DNA from: Acidicapsa ligni | Lineage (GTDB): Bacteria; Acidobacteriota; Terriglobia; Terriglobales; Acidobacteriaceae | NCBI RefSeq assembly: GCF_025685655.1 | Contig: NZ_JAGSYG010000002.1 | Coordinates: forward strand, 310,001 to 374,000 | Direction of reading: 5' to 3' | Length of the DNA: 64,000 nt | In this document: in pieces, positions 36,582 to 45,514 of the stretch | Layout: every line of letters starts with the position of its first letter | How positions within the stretch are numbered: the stretch's first letter is position 1 | Program-made: the position numbers and the translations under genes | Notes under the pieces: generated by a model | Seen by the model: only the letters and a program-made list of their open reading frames with translations | The model's database searches: none | What the model was told of the DNA's origin: nothing

Positions 36582-36712
36582 CCCTTTGCTTACGGCGAGG
36601 ATAGTATGGATTCGAACAAACGATACACAAGATGTCGGAGTACTCAATCACCACTAGTACAGATGAACTATGGAGTTAGTCTGCTGATGTATCTATGTAG
36701 AGGAGTGCAATA

Positions 36713-38239
36713 GTGCGATGGCCGGATAAAGCATCCAGGCAACTCCTGGCAGTGAGCCTCATCCTGGCAGGATTGGCAATTGCCGCGTGGTCCTGGTTTC
36801 ACTGGCGACACGCAGATAGTGCCGTGCCTATGCAGTCTTTTGATCTACAGGCGGCGCGGTTGGATGAATGGAAGGCCTATGGCGGAAGCTGGAATATTGC
36901 TGACGGAGCTATACACAGTAATTCGTATGAACGAGGCGCGAAGTTACTCGCGGGCTCGAAGAACTGGGATAACTACACGCTGAACGCCGATATGCGCTTT
37001 GATGGGGTGGCTGCGGATATGGGCGTGATCATCCGTTCCAATGATGAATCGCGTGGCGTCGATTCATACAATGGATATTTCATCGGGCTTCGCAGCCTGG
37101 ATGGAACGTTGATGATTGGACACTCCAACTATGCATGGGGTGAGGCGCGGCCTGTATTGGTTCCGGGCGGTGTTCATCCATCTATCTGGTACCGTATGCG
37201 TGTCACTGCGTATGGTTGTAACATCGCCGTGTCGGCACAGAATCTTACTACCAATCAAACAGCGTGGCTGGCTTTTCAGGAGCGCTCTTGCGTCAAGAGT
37301 GGCCGTATTGGTCTGCGCTCACTCAATGCCAATGCCATGTGGCGCAATATCAGCGTGACTCCTGCTGGGTGGAATGACTATCAGGCGTTGCGTCAGCATG
37401 TGGATTCCGTGGAGCAGCTTGTGATCCTGGATGGGCCGCCGTGGTGGACTCCGTGGCATGTTGGAATGCTGTTCGCTGCTGCGCTTGCGCTCGCTTTGTT
37501 GACGCAGCTTATTTACTTTCGGGTGCAACAGTGGAAAGCATTCACCATCACTCGGGAGCGCGAAAGGCTGGCCCATGAGATTCACGACACCATGGCGCAG
37601 AGCTTTGCGGGGGTAGGCTATCAAATTCAGGGAATCAGACGCAGCGTGGTGCGTGACGATTTGCAGGACACGCGCCACATTGCAGATCAATTGAGCGTCG
37701 CTTATCAGTTAGTTCGCAGATGTCATGAAGAAGCCAGTCGAACTATCGCTATGCTTAGTAGCTCTTCTCCGCTGGCACAGGAAAATCTTTTAGGGGCTCT
37801 CGCGAATACCGCGCGCAAGATCGCAGGAGATCAGATCAAGACCAATACGGAGTTGATTGGAAGCTCCACTCCGCTCAACCTGCGACTGGCGGATGCGTTG
37901 CTGCATATCGGGCAGGAGGCAATCGCGAATGCTGTTGGCCACTCCGACCCAACTGTGTTGACGATCACTCTGACCTTTGAAAAAGATGACGTGGAGCTGA
38001 CGCTGCGAGATAACGGGCAGGGCTTCGACTACTGCCCGGCAACTGCGGGCTTTGGCATTCTCGGCATGCAGAAACGTGCGCGCGATATCCTGGGGACATT
38101 CAACATTATGAGTATGCCGGGGCAGGGAACGGTTGTGAGTGTGAGGGCGCGATTACAAGAAGCCAATCGACGGCTGCGCCTGGTTGCAATGGTGAAGGAG
38201 TGGTTCGTGAAGACGCCACCTGGCTTCAGTCCCCGATAG
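36713..38239 (+). CDS. NarL-type sensor histidine kinase with a lectin-like periplasmic domain
   Basis: 508 residues from GTG 36713 after AGAGGAG. A membrane span (~9-29) precedes a periplasmic domain (~40-235) containing FDLQAARLDEWKAYGGSWNI, IIRSNDESRG and YNGYFIGL, resembling concanavalin/LamG-like beta-sandwiches of the DUF1080 type. A second span (~246-269) leads to a HisKA_3 dimerisation domain with phospho-acceptor His291 (AHEIHDTMAQ) and a HATPase domain (N-box GQEAIANAVGH, DNGQGFD, GFGILGMQKRAR). A carbohydrate-type ligand for the sensor domain is inferred. A NarL-type regulator lies convergently 30 bp downstream, the probable partner. It is divergent from the receptor operon. Confidence 0.9.
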   Translation: MRWPDKASRQLLAVSLILAGLAIAAWSWFHWRHADSAVPMQSFDLQAARLDEWKAYGGSWNIADGAIHSNSYERGAKLLAGSKNWDNYTLNADMRFDGVAADMGVIIRSNDESRGVDSYNGYFIGLRSLDGTLMIGHSNYAWGEARPVLVPGGVHPSIWYRMRVTAYGCNIAVSAQNLTTNQTAWLAFQERSCVKSGRIGLRSLNANAMWRNISVTPAGWNDYQALRQHVDSVEQLVILDGPPWWTPWHVGMLFAAALALALLTQLIYFRVQQWKAFTITRERERLAHEIHDTMAQSFAGVGYQIQGIRRSVVRDDLQDTRHIADQLSVAYQLVRRCHEEASRTIAMLSSSSPLAQENLLGALANTARKIAGDQIKTNTELIGSSTPLNLRLADALLHIGQEAIANAVGHSDPTVLTITLTFEKDDVELTLRDNGQGFDYCPATAGFGILGMQKRARDILGTFNIMSMPGQGTVVSVRARLQEANRRLRLVAMVKEWFVKTPPGFSPR

Positions 38240-38269
38240 TTATTGATTCTGCATAGATGGGCTGGAGAG

Positions 38270-38908
38270 TTACTCGGGCAGACGGATCAGTCCACGTCGT
38301 ATTGCAGTTGTTGCGGCTTCAGTTCTGTCATTGGCTTCGAGCTTTACAAGGCAGCTCGCTACGTGATTGCGGGCTGTCTTATCGCTGATGAACAGGCGCT
38401 CCGCGATCTGTTTATTGGTCAGTCCCATGGCAACGAGTGTGAGCACTTCAAGCTCGCGTTGACTTAGTTCTTCACGACCCATGGTCTCGAACAATCGTTG
38501 TGCAATGCCTGGAGGGATGCAGCGTTTATTCGCGTGCACCATCTCAACTGCTTGAACGATTTCATCCTGAGGTGTGCTCTTGAGCAGGTATCCCATGGCG
38601 CCAGCCTGCAAGGCGCGGAGGATGTACTCGTCGGATTCGTAATTTGTGAGCACGAGAATTCGCAGGTCTGGTTGTATGCGCCGCAGCTCAGCGATGGCTT
38701 CTGTGCCTTCCATCTCCGGCATGCGAAGATCCATCAGTACTACGTCCGGCTGCTTTCGCTGTATCTCTGCGAATGCTTCTTTTGCCGATCCGGCCATACC
38801 GGTGACAGCGATGTTTTCCTCGCTCTCCAGCATGGTCCGCAAGCCAAGCCGGACGACCGGATGATCATCGACGATCAGCACCTTGATCTTGTTTGCCCGC
38901 TCATTCAT
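38270..38908 (-). CDS. NarL/FixJ-family response regulator
   Basis: 212 residues. The receiver domain has acidic residues D14-D15 (LIVDDHP), phospho-acceptor Asp60 (VVLMDLRMPEMEG), Thr near 87 (VLTNYES) and Lys near 109 (YLLKS). The C-terminal LuxR-type helix-turn-helix reads LSQRELEVLTLVAMGLTNKQIAERL. Expected to be phosphorylated by the convergent histidine kinase and then bind DNA as a dimer. Kinase and regulator genes converge instead of forming an operon, so each needs its own promoter. A 9-bp hairpin sits in the leader just upstream. Confidence 0.95.
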   Translation of the reverse strand: MNERANKIKVLIVDDHPVVRLGLRTMLESEENIAVTGMAGSAKEAFAEIQRKQPDVVLMDLRMPEMEGTEAIAELRRIQPDLRILVLTNYESDEYILRALQAGAMGYLLKSTPQDEIVQAVEMVHANKRCIPPGIAQRLFETMGREELSQRELEVLTLVAMGLTNKQIAERLFISDKTARNHVASCLVKLEANDRTEAATTAIRRGLIRLPE

Positions 38909-38922
38909 AACAAGACTTTAAT

Positions 38923-38949
38923 CCCTTTTTCGGGCAGAGAGAAAAAGGG
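38923..38949 (-). other. Hairpin in the leader of the response regulator gene
   Basis: CCCTTTTTC and GAAAAAGGG form a 9-bp stem with a 9-nt loop, 15-41 nt upstream of the response-regulator start. It could influence translation or simply be part of the intergenic structure. Confidence 0.4.
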
Positions 38950-38987
38950 AATTGGATAAGCCGGTCAAAAGAGGGCAGCAGATAGCT

Positions 38988-39043
38988 AGAAAAATGGGCT
39001 GGAAAGAGGAGCGAAAATCTTTCGCGCTTCCTCCTTCCAACCC
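38988..39043 (-). terminator. Rho-independent terminator of the GH92 gene
   Basis: An imperfect long stem (GGGCTGGAA...TTCCAACCC with GAGGAGCG/CGC-TTCCTC inside) lies directly after the GH92 stop. On the - strand it is followed by ATTTTTCT, giving the T run of an intrinsic terminator. Confidence 0.75.
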
Positions 39044-39069
39044 GTTCGGTGCATGTTTGTCGTAATGCT

Positions 39070-41520
39070 TTATTCGTTCGCGGGCGATGCTCCGAAGGAT
39101 GGCGGCTCATCGCCTTTCTTGACGCCCCAGTTCTTATCCGGCGTTGAGCCGAGATCGAATTCGAGCGTACCGCCCTTGAGCGCGAAGCTCTCCGGCAGCC
39201 ATGTTTTGGAGCTTGCCTTGCCGTTGACTTTCACGCCCTGTACGTAGGGCGTATTCGTCTCAGCGGCAGGGGCCAGGATGCTTACGTCTCCGCTGGCGCG
39301 ATGCACGGTTATCTTGGAGAAAATCGGGCTTCCAAGTACGAGCTCCGCTCTGCCGGGGATCTCCGGATAGAGGCCCATGGATGCGAAGACTGCCCAGGAA
39401 GACATCTCTCCCAGATCGTCATTGCCGGGGATTCCGTCGGGTGCATTCTTCCAGATGGTGTTCAATACTTGCCGCACCAACTGCTGTGTTTTCCAGGGCT
39501 GTCCGGCGAAGTCGTAAAGCCAGGGGGTCTCGACTGACGGCTCGTTATCCAGCTCTGCATGAAGTGGGCCTGCCTTGGTGACGGCGGGCGCGCCCTTTTC
39601 GTCATAGAAGAAACGATCGAGGCGCACGACAGCTTTATCGCGTCCGCCCATCTGCTCAAAGAGACCGGCTACGTTGAAGGGCACCATCCACACATACTGC
39701 GCGGCGGTACCTTCGACAAACCCATCTTCTGTGCTTGGCGTAAAGTCTTTGGGCGCTTTGTCGTTATCGTCCTGAATTTTTGCCCAACTGCCATCCGCAT
39801 TACGATTCATGAAGTAGCCGCCATCCGGAGCGGCTTGCGGATTCCAGATGTTCTTCCAGTACTGTGCTCGTTCTGCGAACCGGCGCTGGATAGCTGAATC
39901 ACCAAGATGGCCTGCGAGAGCTGAGATTCCAAACTCCGCTGAAACATCCTCAAGCGTGTCGGCGGCCGGTCCCCATGCGGGTGCGCCAACCGGGATGTAG
40001 TGCAGCTTGAGCCATTGGTCCAATCCTGGCCGCTGGCCTGCGCACTCGACCGGGCATCCTGCCTGGCTGAGGTCTTCTTTGGTTGGAACATCCGCCGCAT
40101 GGACCAGCGAGGCGAGTGCAGCTTTCGTCTCAAATTGCCGTCCGCCAAAGGCCCAGATGTCGGCGATGGCTGCGGCTGCGGGATCGCCATTCATGACATG
40201 CGTTGCGCCGCTGAGGTGCGTCCAGCGATCCCAGCGACCGCCATCCTGTTGCGATTGGTTGTAGAGACTTTGCGCGACATCGCTGCCTTGTTTCGCATCC
40301 AGCCAGGTTAGCAACTGGAACTGCGATCGATAGACATCCCATCCGGAAAAATTGGCGTATTGCACGGACTGTCCGGCGACGACATGATGGACTTTGCCAT
40401 CCATGCCGGTGTACTCGCCGTTCGAGTCACTGTACGTTGTCGGGGTCATCAGCGCGTGATAGAGCGCGGTTGTGAAGACGGTGCGCTGCTGGTCTGTGCC
40501 GCCCTCAATCTCGATCTGATTCAGGCGCTTGTTCCATGCGTCGCGAGCGCGCCGGGAGACCTGCTCGTAGGTTGTGTCCGCGAGACTTTCGGCGTCGAGA
40601 TTTGCCTCCGCGTTCGCCTCACTTACATAGGAGATTCCGACGCGTACACGTACATCGCCGCCATTGCCAAAGCCAGCCCATACTCCCGAGCCATGACCTG
40701 CATCAGGAAAGCCCTTAGCACCGAAACCGGTGCCGCCTTCTGCCTTGGTCGCGCCGGGAGTGATGGACTCATCTTTCCATGCGCCGGTCTCGGTCACAGG
40801 GCGATCAAAGTGGGCGACGAAGTAGAGGGTGTAATAGGAGCGGCGATCTTCCGTGCCAAGAAAACCGCAGAAATTGCCGCTGGTTACAGATCCGGTAATG
40901 GTGCCGGTTGAGGCGTCAATGTTGGTCTGTGCCGCGGTTGATCCGGCTTCGGAGTCGGACGTGCGCACGAGGATGCGTGCAGGCTTACCGACGGGGAAGC
41001 GAAAGGTCGCCACGCCCATGCGGGTCGCGGCTGCCAGGGAGACTTCAACTCCATTGGCAAGTTTGACGCGATAGGAGCCCGGTTCCGCTTTTTCGTCTAT
41101 GTGGGCGAACCCGGTGGCGTAGGCGTTGCGAAAGTCTTTGGATGGGGAACTTTCCACCGCTTCGGTTACGGGCATCAGCGGGATATCGCCTGAGCCACCG
41201 GCGCAACCCCAACCCTCAACGTTGGTCAGACTGAATCCACGAATTTTCTGCGATCGATATTCATAACCGCCGGGTGCGGCGATCGTGTTTTTAGAATTTA
41301 CAGGTGAGTTTTCAGGGCTGAACTGCACCATGCCGAAGGGCATCGTCGCGCCAGGAAATACGTTGCCGCCATTGGTTGTGCCAATCAGAGGATTGACCCA
41401 CGAAGCACGATCCGGGTGAGCTGTTTCCTGACTGGTTGCTGTAAGAAAAGATAATGTCAAAGCCGATACGAGACCGGCCTGTAGGATTCCAGAAATAAGG
41501 GGACGGGAAACTACCTTCAT
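39070..41520 (-). CDS. Exported GH92-family alpha-mannosidase
   Basis: 816 residues, normal for family GH92. The signal peptide covers about residues 1-30. Characteristic motifs include WVNPLIGTTNGGNVFPGATM at the start of the mature enzyme, GYEYRSQKIRGFSLTNVEG-type sequence near residue 85, FSGWDVYRSQFQLL in the catalytic core, and GNDDLGEMSSWAVFASMGLY towards the C-terminus. GH92 enzymes are calcium-dependent exo-alpha-mannosidases, mostly alpha-1,2, acting on mannan or N-glycans. Exported, so it acts in the periplasm or outside. Neighbours are a glycerol facilitator and a two-component pair whose sensor may detect carbohydrate; functional linkage is inference. A clear intrinsic terminator follows. 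Confidence 0.95.
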   Translation of the reverse strand: MKVVSRPLISGILQAGLVSALTLSFLTATSQETAHPDRASWVNPLIGTTNGGNVFPGATMPFGMVQFSPENSPVNSKNTIAAPGGYEYRSQKIRGFSLTNVEGWGCAGGSGDIPLMPVTEAVESSPSKDFRNAYATGFAHIDEKAEPGSYRVKLANGVEVSLAAATRMGVATFRFPVGKPARILVRTSDSEAGSTAAQTNIDASTGTITGSVTSGNFCGFLGTEDRRSYYTLYFVAHFDRPVTETGAWKDESITPGATKAEGGTGFGAKGFPDAGHGSGVWAGFGNGGDVRVRVGISYVSEANAEANLDAESLADTTYEQVSRRARDAWNKRLNQIEIEGGTDQQRTVFTTALYHALMTPTTYSDSNGEYTGMDGKVHHVVAGQSVQYANFSGWDVYRSQFQLLTWLDAKQGSDVAQSLYNQSQQDGGRWDRWTHLSGATHVMNGDPAAAAIADIWAFGGRQFETKAALASLVHAADVPTKEDLSQAGCPVECAGQRPGLDQWLKLHYIPVGAPAWGPAADTLEDVSAEFGISALAGHLGDSAIQRRFAERAQYWKNIWNPQAAPDGGYFMNRNADGSWAKIQDDNDKAPKDFTPSTEDGFVEGTAAQYVWMVPFNVAGLFEQMGGRDKAVVRLDRFFYDEKGAPAVTKAGPLHAELDNEPSVETPWLYDFAGQPWKTQQLVRQVLNTIWKNAPDGIPGNDDLGEMSSWAVFASMGLYPEIPGRAELVLGSPIFSKITVHRASGDVSILAPAAETNTPYVQGVKVNGKASSKTWLPESFALKGGTLEFDLGSTPDKNWGVKKGDEPPSFGASPANE

Positions 41521-41601
41521 GCCCGTAGATTAAGACATCGAGCGAGAGCGTGTCTTTGGGCTGGCAGTCGATGCATGAATTTATGTAGTTCAGAATGCCC
41601 G

Positions 41602-42345
41602 TTAGAGGTGAGCCCAGCGTAGCAGGAGCCCGGCCAGGGCAGCCCCGGTTAGATCGCCGACGATGGGAACCCATGCGTATTTCCAGTTAGAGGAACCCTT
41701 GCCAGCGATGGGCAGCAGGAAGTGCATGAGGCGTGGGCCAAAATCGCGTGCAGGGTTAATTGCGTAGCCGGTGGTTGCTCCAAGCGAAAGGCCGATACCC
41801 CACACCAGGCTGGCGACCAACCACGGACCCATGCCCGGAGCAGGCCCGTTTGCGGAGACTCCGTGAGAAAAGATCGCGCCGGCTACCAGCACCAGAACGA
41901 ACGTTGCCACGATTTCGCCAAACAAATTCGAAGGCAGGTGCGGAATTGCCGGGCCGGTGCAGAAAATTCCCAGCTTGGCTCCCTGCGCTTCGGTCAGTTC
42001 CCAATGCGGATAGAAAAATAACCAGGTAATCGTCGCTGCGCACATTGCTCCCAGCAGCTGCGCGGACCAGAAGCCGATCAGATGAGAGAAGTCTCCGCTG
42101 ATGATGGCGCTGCTCAGTGTGATGGCGGGATTGAGATGCGCGCCGGGGCTACCGAAGGCCTGAGCTGTCAGCACTCCACATAAAACGCCCAGAGCCCAGC
42201 CTGTCGTGACCACCATCCATCCGGCGTTTTCGGCATAGGTCTTGCGCAGGCTCACGCTGGCATTCACGCCTGAGCCGAGCAGGATCAGGATGAACGTTCC
42301 GGCGAATTCGCCGAGCCAGGGTGTTAGCTGCAGAGCATCATGCAT
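41602..42345 (-). CDS. glpF: MIP-family glycerol facilitator (aquaglyceroporin)
   Basis: 247 residues with six membrane spans and two half-helices. The two NPA motifs are HLNPAIT (about residue 67) and INPARDFGPR (about residue 200). The Asp directly after the second NPA is typical of glycerol-conducting GlpF proteins rather than water-only AqpZ channels. It passively conducts glycerol and similar small polyols across the inner membrane. No glycerol kinase lies beside it, so the physiological solute is not certain. Upstream of its start is a 380-bp divergent gap. Confidence 0.9.
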   Translation of the reverse strand: MHDALQLTPWLGEFAGTFILILLGSGVNASVSLRKTYAENAGWMVVTTGWALGVLCGVLTAQAFGSPGAHLNPAITLSSAIISGDFSHLIGFWSAQLLGAMCAATITWLFFYPHWELTEAQGAKLGIFCTGPAIPHLPSNLFGEIVATFVLVLVAGAIFSHGVSANGPAPGMGPWLVASLVWGIGLSLGATTGYAINPARDFGPRLMHFLLPIAGKGSSNWKYAWVPIVGDLTGAALAGLLLRWAHL

Positions 42346-42725
42346 CGTGCTTCCTCAGTAAAAGTTCCTCGAACCGAGCATTCGTAGGAAACGCGTCCAC
42401 ATCTGTTTTGGGCAACCTCAGCATTGTCTACATTTTTGTTGGTTTAGCCAATGCTGATTCGCCATAGCTGCTCTGGCATTCACTTTCCACGCTGTTCCAG
42501 TGGGAAACGCCCTAGCTTCGGCTTTCCTCGAAGCTCTCTATACGTCTATTCATCAGCCGTCAATTTTGCGCTCAAATACCTCGGAGCCGTCACAGACCGT
42601 TCCGGCCAGTTACAATTCTGAAAGTGGCGCAGGTTTTGTTGCGTCATTTATCGACACGATCGAAATGATTGACATGCTCCGTTTAGCCGTCAGGCAGTGC
42701 GGGCAGTCGCGAGGTTCACGACCGA
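42346..42725. other. Divergent intergenic region, nothing specific seen
   Basis: 380 bp between the glycerol facilitator (-) and the outer-membrane protein (+). Promoters for both must lie here. A + strand reading frame starting at 42500 crosses into the next gene in another frame and has no recognisable features, so it is not called. Confidence 0.5.
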
Positions 42726-43331
42726 ATGAAGAAATTTGCCCTTATTGCACTCCTGCTGGTAGTTGGTGTGGCCGCAGGCCGAGCCCAGGAAAGCCGCCAG
42801 GACTTTAGCGTCAGTGGTTCTGGAATTCTGGAACCATTTATTTCCAGCACAACCGGTGTGAGGGTCTCTTCCAAGCGCGGTTTGGGCGCATTGTTCAGCT
42901 ATCGCTTCATGCTTACGCCGAGAGGAGCGGTGGAGGCAAACTACTCCTACACGCAGAATGCGGTTCACTATGTGAAGCCCGCCCTGCCGAATGGCGTTCA
43001 AGTCAATACCCGCCTGCAGGAAGTCACAGCAGCCTACGTGTACAACTTCAGCTACCACAAGTTCAATCCATTTGTGGAAGCCGGTGGCGGCGCGCTCCTA
43101 TGGGGCAATATCCGCAATATCGGAACCACCAGCCTGGATGTGAAGTCGCAGACGACGATCGTGGGCCTGTATGGCGCCGGTGTCGCATACGAGATCAGCC
43201 CGAGCTTCGATATCCGTGCTGAATATCGCGCTTTCTTTTCCAAGGTGCCGAACTTTGGAGACAGCGATTTGACCACCAATCGCTACTACAACATCAACAA
43301 CCCCGTTGTGGGCGTGGCTTACCACTTCTAG
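42726..43331 (+). CDS. Small outer-membrane beta-barrel protein
   Basis: 201 residues. The signal peptide (MKKFALIALLLVVGVAAGRA) is followed by about eight amphipathic strands with aromatic girdles (ALFSYRFMLTPRGAVEANYS, EVTAAYVYNFSYHKFNPFVE, IRAEYRAFFSKVPNF) and a C-terminal strand ending YHF. This fits an OmpA/OmpW-like eight-stranded barrel without a peptidoglycan-binding domain. Function unknown. Monocistronic, closed by a strong terminator. Confidence 0.8.
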   Translation: MKKFALIALLLVVGVAAGRAQESRQDFSVSGSGILEPFISSTTGVRVSSKRGLGALFSYRFMLTPRGAVEANYSYTQNAVHYVKPALPNGVQVNTRLQEVTAAYVYNFSYHKFNPFVEAGGGALLWGNIRNIGTTSLDVKSQTTIVGLYGAGVAYEISPSFDIRAEYRAFFSKVPNFGDSDLTTNRYYNINNPVVGVAYHF

Positions 43332-43354
43332 ACACGAGCAAATGCTCTTCGAGC

Positions 43355-43382
43355 AAAAGGCCTCCGCATCCGGAGGCCTTTT
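43355..43382 (+). terminator. Intrinsic terminator of the outer-membrane protein gene
   Basis: AAAAGGCCTCCG and CGGAGGCCTTTT form a perfect 12-bp stem with loop CATC, running into TTTTGTTGTT. A strong rho-independent terminator. Confidence 0.9.
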
Positions 43383-43431
43383 GTTGTTCTATCGAGAATC
43401 GCCACGATCCGGTCTGGTTTAACTGGCCGTT

Positions 43432-43986
43432 TTAACTCCTCCGCGTTGCCTGCCGACTGGCCACGGGCAGAATTTCGTCGAGCCTCTTTTGCCTGTAGGC
43501 AAATGTCGCTTCCATCTGACTGCGCACAAATATCGCACCTCCGATAGCCCCCAGCGGTCCCAGCGGCAGGTTGTATTCCACCTCATCGGTGATCAGAGTG
43601 CCGACGACGCTATCCCGTGTTTCGGACTGGATGAGGTGGCAGTGGCTCCAGGAGGCGAACGGGCCTTTGACTTGTTCGTCGCAGAAGTGGCTGTTCCATT
43701 CAAATTCGGTGATGCGCGCCAGCCATCCTATTCGAAAGGGAAGTCCGCGCAACGGGCGAAAGCTGATCACCATCTCTGAATCCCGGCCGGCTGCGGGGCT
43801 TTGAAAACGCAGTTCTGGATCAGGCGCAACCGGCCTCGGAGGCGGCGGAATCAGGCGCGAACTCTCAACTTTCGCCTTTTGCCATTTAGGCATCAGGTGC
43901 GGCAGGTTGCCGGGATTTGCGAAGAAAGCAAATACAAGTTCGACCGGAAACGGCGTCCATTGGCTGGTGCTGAGGGTGTACGGCAT
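43432..43986 (-). CDS. SRPBCC-fold protein (polyketide cyclase/START-like)
   Basis: 184 residues. The start (FPVELVFAFFANPGNLPHLMP) is the typical opening of the SRPBCC helix-grip fold, with later strands ITEFEWNSHFCDEQVKGPFA and DEVEYNLPLGPLG. Relatives bind hydrophobic ligands or act as cyclase/dehydrase-like proteins, often described as SRPBCC or cell-division-inhibitor-like proteins of unknown role. No signal peptide, so cytoplasmic. It stands alone. Confidence 0.85.
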   Translation of the reverse strand: MPYTLSTSQWTPFPVELVFAFFANPGNLPHLMPKWQKAKVESSRLIPPPPRPVAPDPELRFQSPAAGRDSEMVISFRPLRGLPFRIGWLARITEFEWNSHFCDEQVKGPFASWSHCHLIQSETRDSVVGTLITDEVEYNLPLGPLGAIGGAIFVRSQMEATFAYRQKRLDEILPVASRQATRRS

Positions 43987-44077
43987 CCTGGGAGAGTCTC
44001 CGGGCGGCTGGTGACTTGCCGCTGTTTCTGCTCAAGAGTACCCCATCCACGGAAAATTAAGGTTACGGGCAAAAGAT

Positions 44078-44108
44078 AGCGGAGCCTGTTGCGCTCCGCT
44101 TCTTTTTT
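44078..44108. terminator. Terminator after the fasciclin gene
   Basis: AGCGGAGC and GCTCCGCT form an 8-bp stem with a 7-nt loop. The + strand side runs into TCTTTTTTG and the - strand side into ATCTTTTG. It lies just downstream of the - strand fasciclin stop and probably works in both directions. Confidence 0.75.
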
Positions 44109-44148
44109 GTTCTGTATTGCTTTTCGTGCAGTTCGGGGGAAGGGGAAG

Positions 44149-44715
44149 CTAGTTGGGGAGCAGAACACTATCAATCACGTGGATGACTCCATTGGATTGA
44201 TAAACGTTGGCGATGGTCACAGTCGCCATGCCGCCCTTTTCGTCGGTCAGCATGATCTTTTTGCCCTTGGCCGTGGCAGTCAGCGTGCCGCCTGAAACAG
44301 TCTTCAGCTCAGCCTTGCCACCGCCGGCCTTGATCATCTTGACCAGGTCTTTGCTGGATACTTTGCCGGCAACAACGTGATAGGTCAGAACTTTTGTCAG
44401 TTGATCCTTGTTCTCCGGCTTCAGCAGGGTGTCGACGGTGCCTGCAGGCAGCTTGGCAAATGCCTCGTTGGTCGGGGTAAATACGGTGAAAGGGCCAGCG
44501 CCTTCCAGGGTGTCAACCAGGCCAGCAGCCTTAACTGCGGCGACCAGGGTGGTGTGATCCTTGGAATTGAGGGCATTCTCAACAATGTTCTTGCTGGGAT
44601 ACATCGGAGATCCACCTACGTCTGGATCCTTCATCTGAGCCTGAGATACGGTAGCAGCGCTCATTACGGCAGTGGCCATCAGGAGTGCGAGGGAGATTTT
44701 CTTGAAGCGGTTCAT
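44149..44715 (-). CDS. Exported fasciclin-domain protein
   Basis: 188 residues from the - strand ATG with first base 44715 (MNRFKK), with GGAGG 9 nt upstream; a second in-frame ATG at 44724 is too close to that site. The signal peptide ends near VSQAQ. One FAS1 domain follows with the H1 motif FTVFTPTNEAFAKLPAGTV, the YH pair TYHVVAGKV and the H2 motif NGVIHVIDSVLLP. Such single-domain secreted fasciclin proteins are thought to mediate adhesion or matrix interactions. Monocistronic. Confidence 0.95.
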   Translation of the reverse strand: MNRFKKISLALLMATAVMSAATVSQAQMKDPDVGGSPMYPSKNIVENALNSKDHTTLVAAVKAAGLVDTLEGAGPFTVFTPTNEAFAKLPAGTVDTLLKPENKDQLTKVLTYHVVAGKVSSKDLVKMIKAGGGKAELKTVSGGTLTATAKGKKIMLTDEKGGMATVTIANVYQSNGVIHVIDSVLLPN

Positions 44716-45019
44716 TGGGTACATCCTCCGGTTAAAGTTGAACTTCACCTGGAGAACGAATGCGTCCTGTCTTCGGATTTCTGTTTTACAAAATACATTT
44801 ACAGCACGGTCAAAATAGCACGCGGATTTACTCCAAACGCGGGTTGTGCGCATGGTTGCCGTAGGTCGGAACTCGAAACTTCGGATGAAGTAGAAATTAG
44901 GGCGAACTGACCCCACTCGGTTAACGTAAGAAGACCCATAGTTGGATTCTGTCCGCCTGATGCGATCGTGGATGAAAATCTTCGAGGCGGTTGAGTTCTG
45001 AGGGGAAACCAGGAGTAAA
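44716..45019. other. Divergent intergenic region between fasciclin and DUF2127 genes
   Basis: 304 bp, relatively AT-rich near the fasciclin start. It must hold both promoters. I see no hairpin, repeat or RNA gene in it; - strand frames reading into the fasciclin gene from here have no signal peptide at their start and are not accepted. Confidence 0.45.
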
Positions 45020-45514
45020 TTGCACGTGGTATCGGCACGAAATCGGAAAAAGCGCAATCGCTGGCTCGAACTGATCGCACTCTATAAACTCCTGCAGGCC
45101 CTGTTGCTGGTCGCTGTCGGCGTGGGAGCGCTGAGGTTGCTGGGCAAGGATATCGGCGACCTTCTGCAAAATCTGGCCACGGGACTGCGCATGAATCCTG
45201 AAGGCCACCTGGTGAGCTTTTTGCTGGGCAAGGCCAGTATGCTGGATGACCACCGGCTCCGCCAGATCAGTGTCTTCATGTTTTGCTATGCAGGCCTGGG
45301 GATTCTGGAAGGTATCGGATTGATGCTGGAGAAGATCTGGGCCGAATATCTGACCTCCATCATCACTGCCTCCTTCCTGCCTTTAGAGGTTTTTGAACTG
45401 ATGCATCGCATTACATGGTTCAGAATTGCTCTATTTGTGGTAAACCTAGCTGTATTGGCTTACCTGGTCGGGCACCTGATTCGGGATAAAGCTGCCAAAC
45501 GCAGACACATTTGA
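45020..45514 (+). CDS. DUF2127-type inner-membrane protein
   Basis: 164 residues. The start is a TTG at 45020 (AGGAG 4 nt upstream) or a GTG at 45026. The N-terminus is Arg/Lys-rich, followed by LELIALYKLLQALLLVAVGV, which is typical of DUF2127 proteins. Three further hydrophobic segments follow, with LGILEGIGLMLEKIWAEYL and LPLEVFELMHRITW between them, giving four predicted spans. Function is unknown for the family. Located just before the dcw cluster but separated from mraZ by 320 bp. Confidence 0.85.
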   Translation: MHVVSARNRKKRNRWLELIALYKLLQALLLVAVGVGALRLLGKDIGDLLQNLATGLRMNPEGHLVSFLLGKASMLDDHRLRQISVFMFCYAGLGILEGIGLMLEKIWAEYLTSIITASFLPLEVFELMHRITWFRIALFVVNLAVLAYLVGHLIRDKAAKRRHI

